DNA of 58,560 nt, from the IMG/VR virus record IMGVR_UViG_3300020179_000036, positions 1 to 58,560 of that record; one strand, given 5' to 3'. This DNA comes from a virus. Each line of letters starts with the position of its first letter. The first letter of the stretch is position 1. The position numbers were made by a program, and so were the translations under genes. Shown here piece by piece: positions 8,474 to 16,334 of the stretch. The notes below the pieces were generated by a model. That model worked only from the letters and a program-made list of their open reading frames with translations, ran no database searches and was not told where the DNA came from.

Positions 8474-8524
8474 TCAACACCCCTTTTTGCCGCCGCCCTT
8501 GCCGCCCTTGCTGCCTTTTTTCAT
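8474..8524 (-). CDS. Gly/Lys micro-ORF (16 aa)
   Basis: Encodes MKKGSKGGKGGGKKGC and stops 2 bp before the ATG of the Lys-rich protein at 8471. The same micro-ORF (MKKGGKGGKGGGKKGY) sits at the same place in phage B (49063-49113). The peptide is conserved while codons differ, which suggests translation; it may be a peptide or a translational leader. Confidence 0.5.
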   Translation of the reverse strand: MKKGSKGGKGGGKKGC

Positions 8525-8645
8525 AAGTTTGTAGCGTCAACAGTCCAAGGCTATCTGCGCTTTGCCGTAGCGCAAATCCAGTAATAGCAAGCGTTTGCGT
8601 AGGCATTGCGAATTGGTAGGCTGACGCTGTACGCAGAACTTGCTC

Positions 8646-8897
8646 GTGGTTGAGGTCGCTGCCGCGGTGTTAGGCGCCGCCATTACAGTCAGCGCCATGG
8701 GCGTAGGGGCCTTGGGGGCACGCGGCAGGGAGGGGAGGGACGCTCTGATTCGTTTGGCTTCCAGTGTGGACAACGTGGCAGAACGCCTTGAACAGTTGCA
8801 CGAGGACATCAGGAGTGACCGCAAGGAGTTCTTTTCTCGCCTAAACAATGTTGAGCAGCGTGTTGCTCGGCTTGAGGTGCCCGGCCCGCACATTTGA
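8646..8897 (+). CDS. Membrane plus coiled-coil small protein (holin or spanin-like)
   Basis: 83 aa from GTG. Residues 2-25 are hydrophobic (VEVAAAVLGAAITVSAMGVGAL), and the rest is a charged heptad-like helix (EGRDALIRLASSVDNVAERLEQLHEDI...). The phage B homologue at 48227-48472 also starts with GTG at this residue, which decides the start here. One membrane span followed by a coiled coil next to an endolysin would suit a class II holin or inner-membrane spanin; not proven. Confidence 0.7.
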   Translation: MVEVAAAVLGAAITVSAMGVGALGARGREGRDALIRLASSVDNVAERLEQLHEDIRSDRKEFFSRLNNVEQRVARLEVPGPHI

Positions 8898-8943
8898 CAC
8901 AGTTCTCCACGTGTGTAGCGTTAGGTGGTGAGATCCCTGCGCT

Positions 8944-9129
8944 ATGGATCGTTTCGGTCAGTACGTCGCCTTGGCGATTGCGGTGCATGGGTTGGCGCTT
9001 GTGATCGTCAACATCACGCCAACGCCTAAGGACGACGAGGCTCTCGATGCAATCCAGCGAGTGGTGGTGAAGTTGTATCGAGCAGTCGAGATCCTCGCAG
9101 GGATCGTCGGGCCATTGGCGAAAAGGTAA
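8944..9129 (+). CDS. Small single-span membrane protein
   Basis: 61 aa with one hydrophobic helix near residues 6-26 and an amphipathic C-terminus. It lies in the lysis region, so a holin is possible. Phage B has a 51-aa membrane protein in the corresponding cluster (48710-48865) but with little sequence likeness. Confidence 0.6.
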   Translation: MDRFGQYVALAIAVHGLALVIVNITPTPKDDEALDAIQRVVVKLYRAVEILAGIVGPLAKR

Positions 9130-9132
9130 GCG

Positions 9133-9360
9133 GTGCAACCCTTTGTCGCACGCCAAGAACTGGATTTTAGGCAGGAGGCGACAAAAAGGCTGCTGCAGGA
9201 GCTGCACGAGCAGAACGACATTGATGGGCTGATGAATGTGGCCCTGCTGCTGAACAGCTTGTGGCATCAACAAAGCGCGATTGCCCGGTGGTTTGCCAAC
9301 GAAGCGGCTGAAAACCTGGGTGAGGCCTGGCAGTCGCAGCGGCCTAAGGACGACATGTGA
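9133..9360 (+). CDS. Conserved helical small protein
   Basis: 75 aa from GTG. Homologous to 48469-48723 (shared WHQQSAIA.W.A.EAA.NL.EA). The 3' end overlaps the end of the convergent C39-type gene by 17 bp. Function unknown. Confidence 0.75.
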   Translation: MQPFVARQELDFRQEATKRLLQELHEQNDIDGLMNVALLLNSLWHQQSAIARWFANEAAENLGEAWQSQRPKDDM

Positions 9361-10060
9361 GATACCAGCCACCGGAACCACCCGGCATCCAGCGTGGGTT
9401 CCAGTTTTTGCGGCTGTAGACGATGCCAGCGCCCTTGGTGTTGGGGGTGTAGCCCCCACCCACCAACTGAGCCTCGCCGTTGGGATCGTTCTGGATCCAG
9501 GCGGCATCGGTGTAGCCGATCACCACAGACCAATGCCCACCGCCCGTAGGAGCGCCTACAGGGCCCTTGTGGAGCCAGCCAACAGCAACAGGCCTGCCAG
9601 CGTCAATCTCGCTTTCCAGGGCCTCTGAAGTGCCATTGGTGTGGAAGTCAGCCTTGAGCCCCAGTTTTCGCAACGCAGCCAGCTGTGCTTGAGCTGAGGT
9701 GCTGTCACCAAACGGCTGCCGAACAGCGTTGTAGGCGTCGTCATTGGAGATCTTGCCCCAATACATGGCAAGCATGGCGCAAGAGGAGGAGAAGCACTCC
9801 CGGTAGCCCTGGCCGCTCTTGTTATCGAGTTGGCTCTGCCACTTGACGTTTAGCGGGTTGCGGACAAGTGCTGCATGTTGCTGCACTGGCAAGCTCTTGT
9901 AGATCTGTGCCCACTCCGCTGATTCAGTCAGTAGGCACGGATCTACGGCCTTGATGTGCTCAGCGAGCTTGATCACACCTTTGATTTGGTGTGCCTGGCC
10001 TTTGAAGTTCTGCCAGAACTGCAGCCACCGCTCGTCAGTAAACTGAATTTCCTGGATCAT
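9344..10060 (-). CDS. C39-like cysteine peptidase, probable endolysin of phage A
   Basis: 238 aa. The C-terminal part matches the papain-like C39 peptidase fold: catalytic Cys in RECFSSSCAMLAMY (about C89), His in GGGHWSVVIGY and Asn/Asp in WIQNDPNG. Residues 1-75 are a helical region. Located where phage B carries a GH73 plus M15 endolysin (49326-50318), it is the best endolysin candidate of phage A. C39-type peptidases also process peptides, so cell-wall cleavage is inferred from context. The ATG at 10060 is preferred because an upstream extension would overlap the divergent gene at 10090. Confidence 0.75.
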   Translation of the reverse strand: MIQEIQFTDERWLQFWQNFKGQAHQIKGVIKLAEHIKAVDPCLLTESAEWAQIYKSLPVQQHAALVRNPLNVKWQSQLDNKSGQGYRECFSSSCAMLAMYWGKISNDDAYNAVRQPFGDSTSAQAQLAALRKLGLKADFHTNGTSEALESEIDAGRPVAVGWLHKGPVGAPTGGGHWSVVIGYTDAAWIQNDPNGEAQLVGGGYTPNTKGAGIVYSRKNWNPRWMPGGSGGWYLTCRP

Positions 10061-10089
10061 GGAGACCAAAGCTCTCCACCCATGTAACC

Positions 10090-10383
10090 GTGGCTGATCT
10101 CGCAAAGGAACTTGAGGAGCTGCACGCTTCCGTCATCCGTGAAGTTCGGGACCGCATCGACAAGGGCGGCTACGACGATGACGGCAATCTCAAGCCGACC
10201 AGCAACGATGACCTGCGGGTGGCCTTGCAGCTGCTGAAGCAAAACAGCATTACCGCCAATCTCTCCGAGAGCGACACTGCCAAGTTGCGCTCACAAATGG
10301 CCGGCAAACTAGACTTCTCAGCGCTGAAGAACAAGGTCAACGTGGTGCCAATAGTGCGGCCTGACGAGTCCGCTACCGCTTGA
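10090..10383 (+). CDS. Terminase small subunit (phage A), opposite to the large subunit
   Basis: 97 aa from GTG, helical N-terminus. It aligns with the phage B small subunit at 52258-52500 (LxxLHA..., KLDEG/DKGG, LRxxLKxNxI, small acidic C-terminus). It would bind DNA ends and hand them to the large subunit during packaging. Unusually, it lies on the plus strand and converges on the large subunit gene (11-bp overlap), while in phage B both are on the minus strand. The 29-bp gap to the divergent C39 gene leaves little room for a promoter. Confidence 0.7.
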   Translation: MADLAKELEELHASVIREVRDRIDKGGYDDDGNLKPTSNDDLRVALQLLKQNSITANLSESDTAKLRSQMAGKLDFSALKNKVNVVPIVRPDESATA

Positions 10384-12181
10384 CTCCACCAAATGCTCTG
10401 GCCTTGGGCTGTGGTCTCCACCCCATTGCCAGGGCATCAATGCTGGCGCCGGTTTCATCGAACCAGGCCTGGCGCATTAGCTCATCCATCTCGTCCTGGC
10501 GAGCTGCTTTGGCCTTTTCCTGGTCCTGGGCCGCGGCATCAATAAAAAACTTGACCCCCAGGGCTAGCGCATCAAGGCGATCATCAAACGTCAGTGAGCC
10601 CCGCTCAACGGTGATGCGGCTCATCTGGTACATCAATGAGCGCTGGTGGCCAGTTTCGGGGTCACGTTCAGCGTCGTGATAGTCCCTGCGGATCAGCTCG
10701 CTGCTGACCACCAGGCGGTGTTGCTGAACCAGCGGGGCGAGGGTGTCCACGATGCGGCGTTCCTTTTGCTGGCTGACGCGCACCTCCTCGATTGAGACCG
10801 GATGCACCTTGGCCATTGCCGGTGACAGCAGAGCGGTGAACATGCCATCGCCCATGTTGCTCTCAGCCACGCAGTAGCTGACCTGCCAGCGCTTGGCGCG
10901 GCTGGCCAGCATCGTCAGCACCTCCGGCTCATAACCCCGGGTGGTGCCCCCGGACTCAAGCAGGAAGAAATTGCCGTTCAGCTCAGCGATTACAGCCCAG
11001 GCCAGCTCATCACTGCCGCGGCCAGAGGGGTCAATCGCCAGCACGCAGCGCCAAGTTTCTTCCTGCGATACCCAGCCATTCACCACAGCTGGGCGGTGGT
11101 AGTAGCGGTCAGCGCCCAGGCCAACGCACAGCAGCTCCTGGATGCGGTTCTCCGGCGTGGCGGCCCACACCACCACCTCTGGCAGGGCCTTGCCATCAAG
11201 GTCCATCACCATCAGATCACCCAATCGAATGGGGTAGCGATCGAGGGTGCTGAGGCGGCAGTTCAGCTGGTACTGCAGCTGGACCGCAGCCCGGGTCATG
11301 CGGGTTTCGCGCTTTAGCAGCTCGTGGTGACCAAAGCGTTCGGGATCTGTTGGTTCCCCCGCCAGGGTTACGTTGCTCTGAACGGACTGAGCAATGCCGG
11401 GTGCCAAGTTGCCCTCGTAGCAATCCCACTCATCGGCATCGGTCGGATCAGGAAATCGAGCCGGCCAGAAGCGAATTGAGTAGTTCCGCTCGCGCACCAG
11501 TCGTAGGTACAGCGAGCTCTCGAGGTGGGGAGTACCCAGGTAGCGAATCTGTCTTGGAAATACCTGGCGTTGTCCGGCCTGGCTGTAGTCCCTAGGTGCG
11601 TTGGGGTCAAAGTCCGGTTCATCCGGCTTGATGATTGCCTCAAGCTCGGTCACCGCCTGGGCCAGGCGTTCCTGCTTTAGCGGTGTGATTGAGTTGTTAA
11701 GCGTCTCAATGTCGTCCGGCAGCGCCAGGGTGCAGCGCTTACCCGTGAGCGAGGGGGACAAAATCCCCACAGTGCGAACACTTGGGCTCTGGTCGATCAC
11801 AGCAGGGCCCACATCAAAGGCCTTGATGGATGAGCGGCCATCAGGCCTGGGCTCCAGGCAACGAAGAATGTCCACATCCCGGATGCAGCGGGCCATGAAC
11901 GTCGCCACCTCATCGGCTTTCTCAGCGGTAGCCGCTGGAATCAAGACTTTTTCGGTAAAGGGGTCATGACGCAGCCGCCAGAGGGCGTAGCTACCGGACT
12001 CAAAGCTCTTGCCCAACCCGCGGTAGGCCGTGGTGATGGAACGATCAGGACCGTTCTCGAGCCATTCAGCGACTTCCAACTGGCGGATGGTCGGCGTATC
12101 CGCCAGGTTCAGCTCCCGCAGCAGGTAGCAAAGGAAATGGGGGAAAGGCCCTAGTTCAGGTGGCAACGGTTCCCATTGCAT
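10373..12181 (-). CDS. Terminase large subunit (phage A)
   Basis: 602 aa, T7 gp19-like packaging motor. Walker A AYRGLGKS at residues 52-59, a Walker B-like LALPDDIE, and RNase-H-like nuclease acids in VLAIDPSGRGSDE and FDDRLDALALG. Homologous to 50528-52258. The ATG at 12181 is preferred because the aligned N-terminus (W.PLP..) starts there in both phages. Confidence 0.96.
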   Translation of the reverse strand: MQWEPLPPELGPFPHFLCYLLRELNLADTPTIRQLEVAEWLENGPDRSITTAYRGLGKSFESGSYALWRLRHDPFTEKVLIPAATAEKADEVATFMARCIRDVDILRCLEPRPDGRSSIKAFDVGPAVIDQSPSVRTVGILSPSLTGKRCTLALPDDIETLNNSITPLKQERLAQAVTELEAIIKPDEPDFDPNAPRDYSQAGQRQVFPRQIRYLGTPHLESSLYLRLVRERNYSIRFWPARFPDPTDADEWDCYEGNLAPGIAQSVQSNVTLAGEPTDPERFGHHELLKRETRMTRAAVQLQYQLNCRLSTLDRYPIRLGDLMVMDLDGKALPEVVVWAATPENRIQELLCVGLGADRYYHRPAVVNGWVSQEETWRCVLAIDPSGRGSDELAWAVIAELNGNFFLLESGGTTRGYEPEVLTMLASRAKRWQVSYCVAESNMGDGMFTALLSPAMAKVHPVSIEEVRVSQQKERRIVDTLAPLVQQHRLVVSSELIRRDYHDAERDPETGHQRSLMYQMSRITVERGSLTFDDRLDALALGVKFFIDAAAQDQEKAKAARQDEMDELMRQAWFDETGASIDALAMGWRPQPKARAFGGVKR

Positions 12182-12184
12182 CAA

Positions 12185-12222
12185 GAGAGCCCTCCCACAT
12201 CCAAGGACGCAGAAGGGCTCTC
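12185..12222 (-). other. Inverted repeat before the large terminase gene
   Basis: GAGAGCCCT at 12185-12193 pairs with AGGGCTCTC at 12214-12222, a 9-bp stem with a 20-nt loop, ending 3 bp upstream of the terminase start. There is no U-run, so translational control or RNA processing fits better than a terminator. Confidence 0.45.
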
Positions 12223-12292
12223 CCAACAACCACCACCAGACACAAGATCTGGCAGTGAGCTTCCCAGCACCACCTGGGTGAGCACGACAACT

Positions 12293-12523
12293 TTAGCCGC
12301 CAACAAAAGCCTCGTTCACTTCAGGAGTTTGCGGATCGTCGCCGAGGTATTCGCCTTTCTTGTTACGGGCACGTGCTTTTGAGGTGTCCTTCGTTGGGGC
12401 AGGACAAGCACCTCCACAAGGCGATGCCAGAGCAGCTTCAGCGGCTTCGACAACTTCAGTTGGAACATCAGATCCGTACTGCTGAAGACCAAGACGAATC
12501 CGCTCGTTATTGGAGAGATACAT
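12293..12523 (-). CDS. Hypothetical small protein
   Basis: 76 aa, hydrophilic, with a helical N-terminal third and a CGGAC pair of cysteines in the middle. No family recognised and no counterpart in phage B. It is read in the same direction as the terminase and the winged-helix gene beside it. Confidence 0.55.
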   Translation of the reverse strand: MYLSNNERIRLGLQQYGSDVPTEVVEAAEAALASPCGGACPAPTKDTSKARARNKKGEYLGDDPQTPEVNEAFVGG

Positions 12524-12565
12524 GAGTGGAGAGCAGATGACAGCAGGCTACCCAGAACGTTGTTG

Positions 12566-12940
12566 TCAATCCACTGTGTCCTCAAATTGTTGCCAAAGGT
12601 GGCCGCGGCGGCTTGGTCCACCAACAGAGGCCAGGAATGGATTAATCAGGAAGTAGGTCTCTCCAGTGCGTCGATCAACAATGCGTCGCACCAGGTTCTC
12701 CTTGCGCAGGCGGGTGATGGCGCTGACGGCTACAGGCAGCTTGACCTGCAGCCGTTCTGCAATGAATCGGGTGGAGACATGCGCACGACCGCTGCGCCAG
12801 TTGACGTAGTTGAGCAGCACCAAGAACACAGCAGCGTCCCTGAGCTCTAGCTTCCGCTCGCCCAATAGGGCGATAGTTGAATCGAGATCGCGCTGGTGGA
12901 CCATCACGAAGTTCTCGTCACCGTTTTCTCTAGGCTTCAT
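12566..12940 (-). CDS. Winged-helix protein resembling plasmid initiator RepL
   Basis: 124 aa. The core ELRDAAVFLVLLNYVNW, then VSTRFIAERLQVKLPVAVSAITRLRKENLVRRI, then a YFLINPFLASVGG ending has the helix-turn-helix, wing and INP-L layout of RepL-type plasmid replication initiators and related regulators. It is the first leftward gene of the divergent control region, with two ACACC/GGTGT operator-like sites 32-55 bp upstream, which suggests self-regulation. A longer form from 13048 is possible, but it would read through those sites. It could be a replication initiator or a repressor. Confidence 0.6.
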   Translation of the reverse strand: MKPRENGDENFVMVHQRDLDSTIALLGERKLELRDAAVFLVLLNYVNWRSGRAHVSTRFIAERLQVKLPVAVSAITRLRKENLVRRIVDRRTGETYFLINPFLASVGGPSRRGHLWQQFEDTVD

Positions 12941-12971
12941 GCAGTCAGTACGGCGTTGCTGACGGACCCAG

Positions 12972-12995
12972 ACACCTAGGTGTGACACCAGGTGT
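12972..12995. promoter_or_regulatory. Tandem operator-like palindromes
   Basis: ACACCTAGGTGT (perfect 12-bp palindrome, 12972-12983) and ACACC-A-GGTGT (12985-12995), one helical turn apart, just upstream of the winged-helix gene. The inner 10-mer CACCTAGGTG recurs exactly at 20301-20310 between RNA polymerase and SSB. Confidence 0.55.
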
Positions 12996-13048
12996 GCCAG
13001 CTTGCCCTCCCTGGATGCGACCCAGTGGGGGCAACGGGTCTTGACCAC

Positions 13049-13757
13049 CTCAGTTTAACCCTATAGCAACACAGGTGGAGAGCATCCCTTTTCGCCCAAT
13101 GCCTCCTCACCGGACCCTCTGATCTCTCTACTGGTGGAAAAAAGAAATCCACCCACACAACCCCGCCCCTGCGACAAATCCCGCACACACCCACACCCCC
13201 TCCCTCACGCACCTCCCTGCCATTCCGTGAAACCCCCTGACAGCTCGTGGGCACACCGCTGCTATTACCCCCCCTCTCCCGTTTTTGGGTCGCGTGATGT
13301 GATGGCGTCCCCTACCAGCGCACGCAGCGCAGCCCCCCTTAGGGGCCCTCGTGCGCCTCTGTAGGGCTTCGGGGGGCCCTGGGGGTGTCTCTGTGCAGAC
13401 GGGTCGGGGGAGGGGGCTTCCTGGGCCTCCTGGGGGCCAGTTGCAGCGGCAAGTGCTCGCAGCCCTGCAGCCGGTGCCGGTGATCGCTGGCAGGCCCTGG
13501 CGTTCTTGCGGACTGTGCATCCGATGGCACCGGCTGGGCCCAGGTGATGGCAGCTGCTGGCAAGTGCTGGAGAACTGGTAAGGCCTGGCCCGGGTCGCAG
13601 CGGGTGAGGCCAGGCCCTGACGGGTCGCAGCTTGTTTGTTAAAAATTGTTACAGATTGTGTGTGGTCCCCCCTGCTTAACTTCCACCCATGGAGAGAACC
13701 AGCTAGAACGTGGGCACTGCTCGCCACCTGTGGTGAGCATCAACAACCACCACCACC
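13049..13757. other. Divergent control region of phage A, no gene
   Basis: About 700 bp between leftward and rightward genes. GC-rich and G-skewed in the middle, with an inverted repeat GGTGGA/TCCACC at 13133-13153, a 9-bp stem GGCCTGGCC/GGCCAGGCC at 13582-13616, and a direct repeat CGGGTCGCAGC at 13591-13601 and 13621-13631 (30 bp apart), then an AT-rich stretch at 13632-13660. Reading frames on the minus strand here have no plausible composition. Promoters, an origin or the packaging end could lie here. Confidence 0.5.
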
Positions 13758-14732
13758 ATGACCACCACCACCACCAAGGCCCGCAAGGGCCGCAAGACTT
13801 ACGACGGCCCTACGGCTGAGGAGAAGCTCTGCAGCGAGCTAGTGGCTCTCCTTGAGCAAGGGGTGAACCCTTGGCGTCGGGACTGGGCCAGCAGCGGCCA
13901 ACAGGGCCAGCATCGCAACCTGCTCACCGGGGCCAGCTACCGGGGAAGCAACCCTGCAGTGCTTGAGATGTACTCAGCCTGTAGAGGTTTCACCTTGCCG
14001 CTGTGGCTGGGCTGCGCTCAGGCCAAGGCCCAGGGCTGGTTCCCGCGTAAGGGTTCGAAGGGCTGCTACGTGCTCAGGCCACAGCTCAACAAACGAGAGC
14101 TAGAGGATGACAACGGCCAACCACTGCTGCAGCCCGATGGCACGCGATCAGTGGCGGCCTGGGTGAGCTACAAACCGGCCTGCGTCTTTAACGTCGCCGA
14201 CCTGGTGGGCGGTGATGAAGCCAGCCAGGAGGTACTGCAGAACGCCATTGCCGCGGCCATGGCCGGGGCCGTGGTGAAGCCTGAACCTGAACGCCTGGCA
14301 GCTGCTGAGGCTGTGCTCGGGGCCTGGCCTGTCAGCACCACCTGGGCCGGTGATCGGGCTTTTTACAACTCCGGCGCTGATCAGATCACGATGCCCACCA
14401 GGGCCCAGTTCGGCACAGCTGCTGGCCTGTATGCCACCTGGGCCCATGAACAGGCCCACAGCACCGGACACAGCAGCCGGCTAGCCCGTGATCTATCTGG
14501 CGGGTTTGGCAGCCAGAAATACGCCAGGGAGGAACTGGTTGCAGAGCTCGCAGCCTTCCTGATCTGCAACCGCCTGCAGATCCCCTCAGCTGCAGAGAAC
14601 CACGCCGCCTACCTGGGCCACTGGGCCGGTGTGCTCAAGGAAGGCCACAAGGTGCTTTTCAAGGCCCTGAGCGATGCCACCAAGGCCGCCAACGCGATCT
14701 GCGGGCCGGAAGTGGTAGAGGCCGACGGCTGA
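13758..14732 (+). CDS. ArdC-like antirestriction protein
   Basis: 324 aa. Residues 15-115 match the ArdC N-terminal ssDNA-binding domain (LVALLEQGVNPWRRDW...NLLTGASYRGSNPAVL...GWFPRKGSKG). The C-terminal half is a zincin metallopeptidase with HEQAH at 230-234 and a downstream EELVAE supplying the third ligand. ArdC proteins, known from conjugative plasmids and some phages, protect incoming DNA from restriction. It is the first rightward early gene, as expected for an early defence. Its ATG follows a CA-rich leader (13741-13757) without a Shine-Dalgarno sequence. I see no homologue in phage B. Confidence 0.9.
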   Translation: MTTTTTKARKGRKTYDGPTAEEKLCSELVALLEQGVNPWRRDWASSGQQGQHRNLLTGASYRGSNPAVLEMYSACRGFTLPLWLGCAQAKAQGWFPRKGSKGCYVLRPQLNKRELEDDNGQPLLQPDGTRSVAAWVSYKPACVFNVADLVGGDEASQEVLQNAIAAAMAGAVVKPEPERLAAAEAVLGAWPVSTTWAGDRAFYNSGADQITMPTRAQFGTAAGLYATWAHEQAHSTGHSSRLARDLSGGFGSQKYAREELVAELAAFLICNRLQIPSAAENHAAYLGHWAGVLKEGHKVLFKALSDATKAANAICGPEVVEADG

Positions 14733-14825
14733 CGGCTGCACGGGGCCCTGCCTGCCACCTGCAGGTGGGCCCTCTGCAGCCCTCACCGGCTGCCCAACAA
14801 CAACCACCACCACCACAACTGAACA

Positions 14826-15026
14826 ATGCTCACTGAACTTGAGCTGCGCATGGCCACCTATGGCTTCGTGCGGCGTGTGATCCACCTGCTCACTGATGCC
14901 GGCTGGGGCATCGAAGCCAAGACGCTTCAGAACGACCTTGACAGGGCGACAGCAGATCTGCCGCACCTGCTGGCAGTGCGCGAGAGCGCTGAGCTACTGG
15001 CCGCCCAGCTGGAGGCTCAGCAATGA
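14826..15026 (+). CDS. Hypothetical early protein
   Basis: 66 aa, helical and acidic. Preceded by a CA-rich leader (14796-14817). The ATGA overlap with the next gene suggests coupled translation. No domain recognised. Confidence 0.55.
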   Translation: MLTELELRMATYGFVRRVIHLLTDAGWGIEAKTLQNDLDRATADLPHLLAVRESAELLAAQLEAQQ

Positions 15027-15205
15027 AACCAGCTGACATTGCCACCGGCGTGATCGCTATCTGGGCCCTGGGCGCTCTTGCTCTGCAGCAACCACAGCCA
15101 CAGCCCCGCAACCACCTGCGGCCAGCTGCAGCAACCCAACCGACCTTGACAGCGCCCCATCAACTCCCTGATCGGCGCACCCTCAGTCAATTCCCTGGCC
15201 CTTGA
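15023..15205 (+). CDS. Small membrane protein with LPDRRT...PGP end
   Basis: 60 aa. An N-terminal membrane helix (IATGVIAIWALGALAL), a Pro/Gln-rich linker, then LPDRRTLSQFPGP at the C-terminus. In phage B the helix resembles 54514-54639 (VVWSLGALAN) and the C-terminus matches 53879-54010 (LPDRRTVTEYPGP). Confidence 0.65.
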   Translation: MKPADIATGVIAIWALGALALQQPQPQPRNHLRPAAATQPTLTAPHQLPDRRTLSQFPGP

Positions 15206-15215
15206 GCTACCAACC

Positions 15216-15476
15216 ATGCCAACACTCACGAGAGAATGTCTGCACACCTGCAGATTCATGCTGAACCTCACCATCACTGCAGCAGAAGCCGAGCTGCTGG
15301 TTGCCTTGCTCAGACCGCGAGCACACCTTTTGCACGAGCTGCTGGAGGTGCAGATCCAAGCGTGCGAACCCGGTGATGACACCTGGGCCAACACCCAGCG
15401 CGATCTGCGGGTGGCCAACAAGGCCTTGATCAAGATGCGAAACCTCCAGCTGCAGTACGAGCAGGAGGCCAGGTGA
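15216..15476 (+). CDS. Hypothetical helical early protein
   Basis: 86 aa (72 if the second Met at 15258 is used). Leu/Glu-rich helical segments, no domain recognised. The last 4 bp overlap the next gene. Confidence 0.5.
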   Translation: MPTLTRECLHTCRFMLNLTITAAEAELLVALLRPRAHLLHELLEVQIQACEPGDDTWANTQRDLRVANKALIKMRNLQLQYEQEAR

Positions 15477-15886
15477 GCAACATCACAGACACGGCCCGCT
15501 TTCTTGGCGCCTTGCGGCAGAAGAACCGCGTGGTGCCGCTTGAAACCGCCGAGACCTTGCTGCTGATTGCAGCTGGCATTGACAACGTGCCAGATCTGCA
15601 ACGAGCAATGAGTGACAGCGACGGCAAGCTCCTGCCTGCGGCAACTGTCAGCAGGCTGATTGCTTTGCTGCGTGGCAAGGCCCGCTACCACCAGGGGAGT
15701 TGGGTGGAGAGCCCTTATTCCCTGCTGGATGTAAGGCCGCACCCACACCGCCGCGGCCACCAGCTGCAGCTGAGTGCGGTTGGGCAGCAGCTCATCAGCT
15801 CCTATTTTGGGGAGTACGTTTGCACTACTTCCCTAGTAGTCTCACCATCCACCTGCGAGGAAGAAACCCTGTGTCCGTCAAGCTGA
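15473..15886 (+). CDS. Winged-helix-like regulator
   Basis: 137 aa from GTG. The segment AATVSRLIALLRGKARYHQ...SPYSLLDVRPHPHRRGHQLQLSAVGQQLI follows the recognition helix, wing and terminal helix of MarR-type proteins, and matches the layout of the next gene (STVSRTVHALGE...EGRRFVIQLSAKGKALV). The last 30 residues look unlike the rest. A hairpin at 15824-15840 lies inside its end. Confidence 0.5.
   Translation: MSNITDTARFLGALRQKNRVVPLETAETLLLIAAGIDNVPDLQRAMSDSDGKLLPAATVSRLIALLRGKARYHQGSWVESPYSLLDVRPHPHRRGHQLQLSAVGQQLISSYFGEYVCTTSLVVSPSTCEEETLCPSS
15824..15840 (+). other. Hairpin near the end of the winged-helix gene
   Basis: ACTACT-TCCCT-AGTAGT, a perfect 6-bp stem with a 5-nt loop. It may be a regulatory site for the downstream MarR-like gene. 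Confidence 0.3.
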
Positions 15887-15986
15887 TTGCTTCTCTGGAA
15901 GTGCCTATTGGTGAGGCGTGGAAAGGGTTTTCCCTATACCTTGAGATGATTGGTGCAAAACACGCAATCATTCTCCACAGGTGCCA

Positions 15987-16000
15987 GACTCCTAGGAGTC
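15987..16000. promoter_or_regulatory. Operator-like palindrome before the MarR-like gene
   Basis: GACTCCTAGGAGTC, a perfect 14-bp palindrome 17-30 bp upstream of the start at 16017. It shares the CCTAGG core with the sites at 12972 and 20301. Stretch 15887-16016 is otherwise without a gene. Confidence 0.45.
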
Positions 16001-16016
16001 GTCGTCGCCACGGCCC

Positions 16017-16334
16017 ATGGATTTACGTCAGCTGGGGAACGCTCTGGCTGCTTTTTCCATTCTCAGCCCAACGTCGTTCCCGCTTCACCATGCGGAGGTC
16101 TTCCTGGTGGTCGCTCGCCGGGGGCAAGCAACTTATCGGGAGCTGGAGGAAGCTTTGAACCTTTCCAACAGCACAGTGTCCCGGACCGTCCATGCCTTGG
16201 GCGAGGTCCACCGCAAGGGATACGACGGCCATGCCCTGGTTGAAGTCGTCCGCGATCCCGATGAGGGCCGCCGCTTTGTCATTCAGTTGAGCGCCAAGGG
16301 CAAGGCCCTGGTCCGTCAACTGGAGGGCCTCTGA
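16017..16334 (+). CDS. MarR-like winged-helix regulator
   Basis: 105 aa. Helix-turn-helix in ATYRELEEALNLSNSTVSRTVHALGE, a wing in LVEVVRDPDEGRRFVIQLS and a closing helix AKGKALVRQLEGL. It lies directly before the integrase, so it may control lysogeny. The palindrome at 15987-16000 is a likely binding site. Confidence 0.75.
   Translation: MDLRQLGNALAAFSILSPTSFPLHHAEVFLVVARRGQATYRELEEALNLSNSTVSRTVHALGEVHRKGYDGHALVEVVRDPDEGRRFVIQLSAKGKALVRQLEGL

Noticed and set aside
13128-13727. Minus-strand frame of about 200 codons in the control region
   Set aside because: Pro/Arg/Gly/Thr-rich from G-skewed DNA, no ribosome binding site, no recognisable fold; treated as non-coding.
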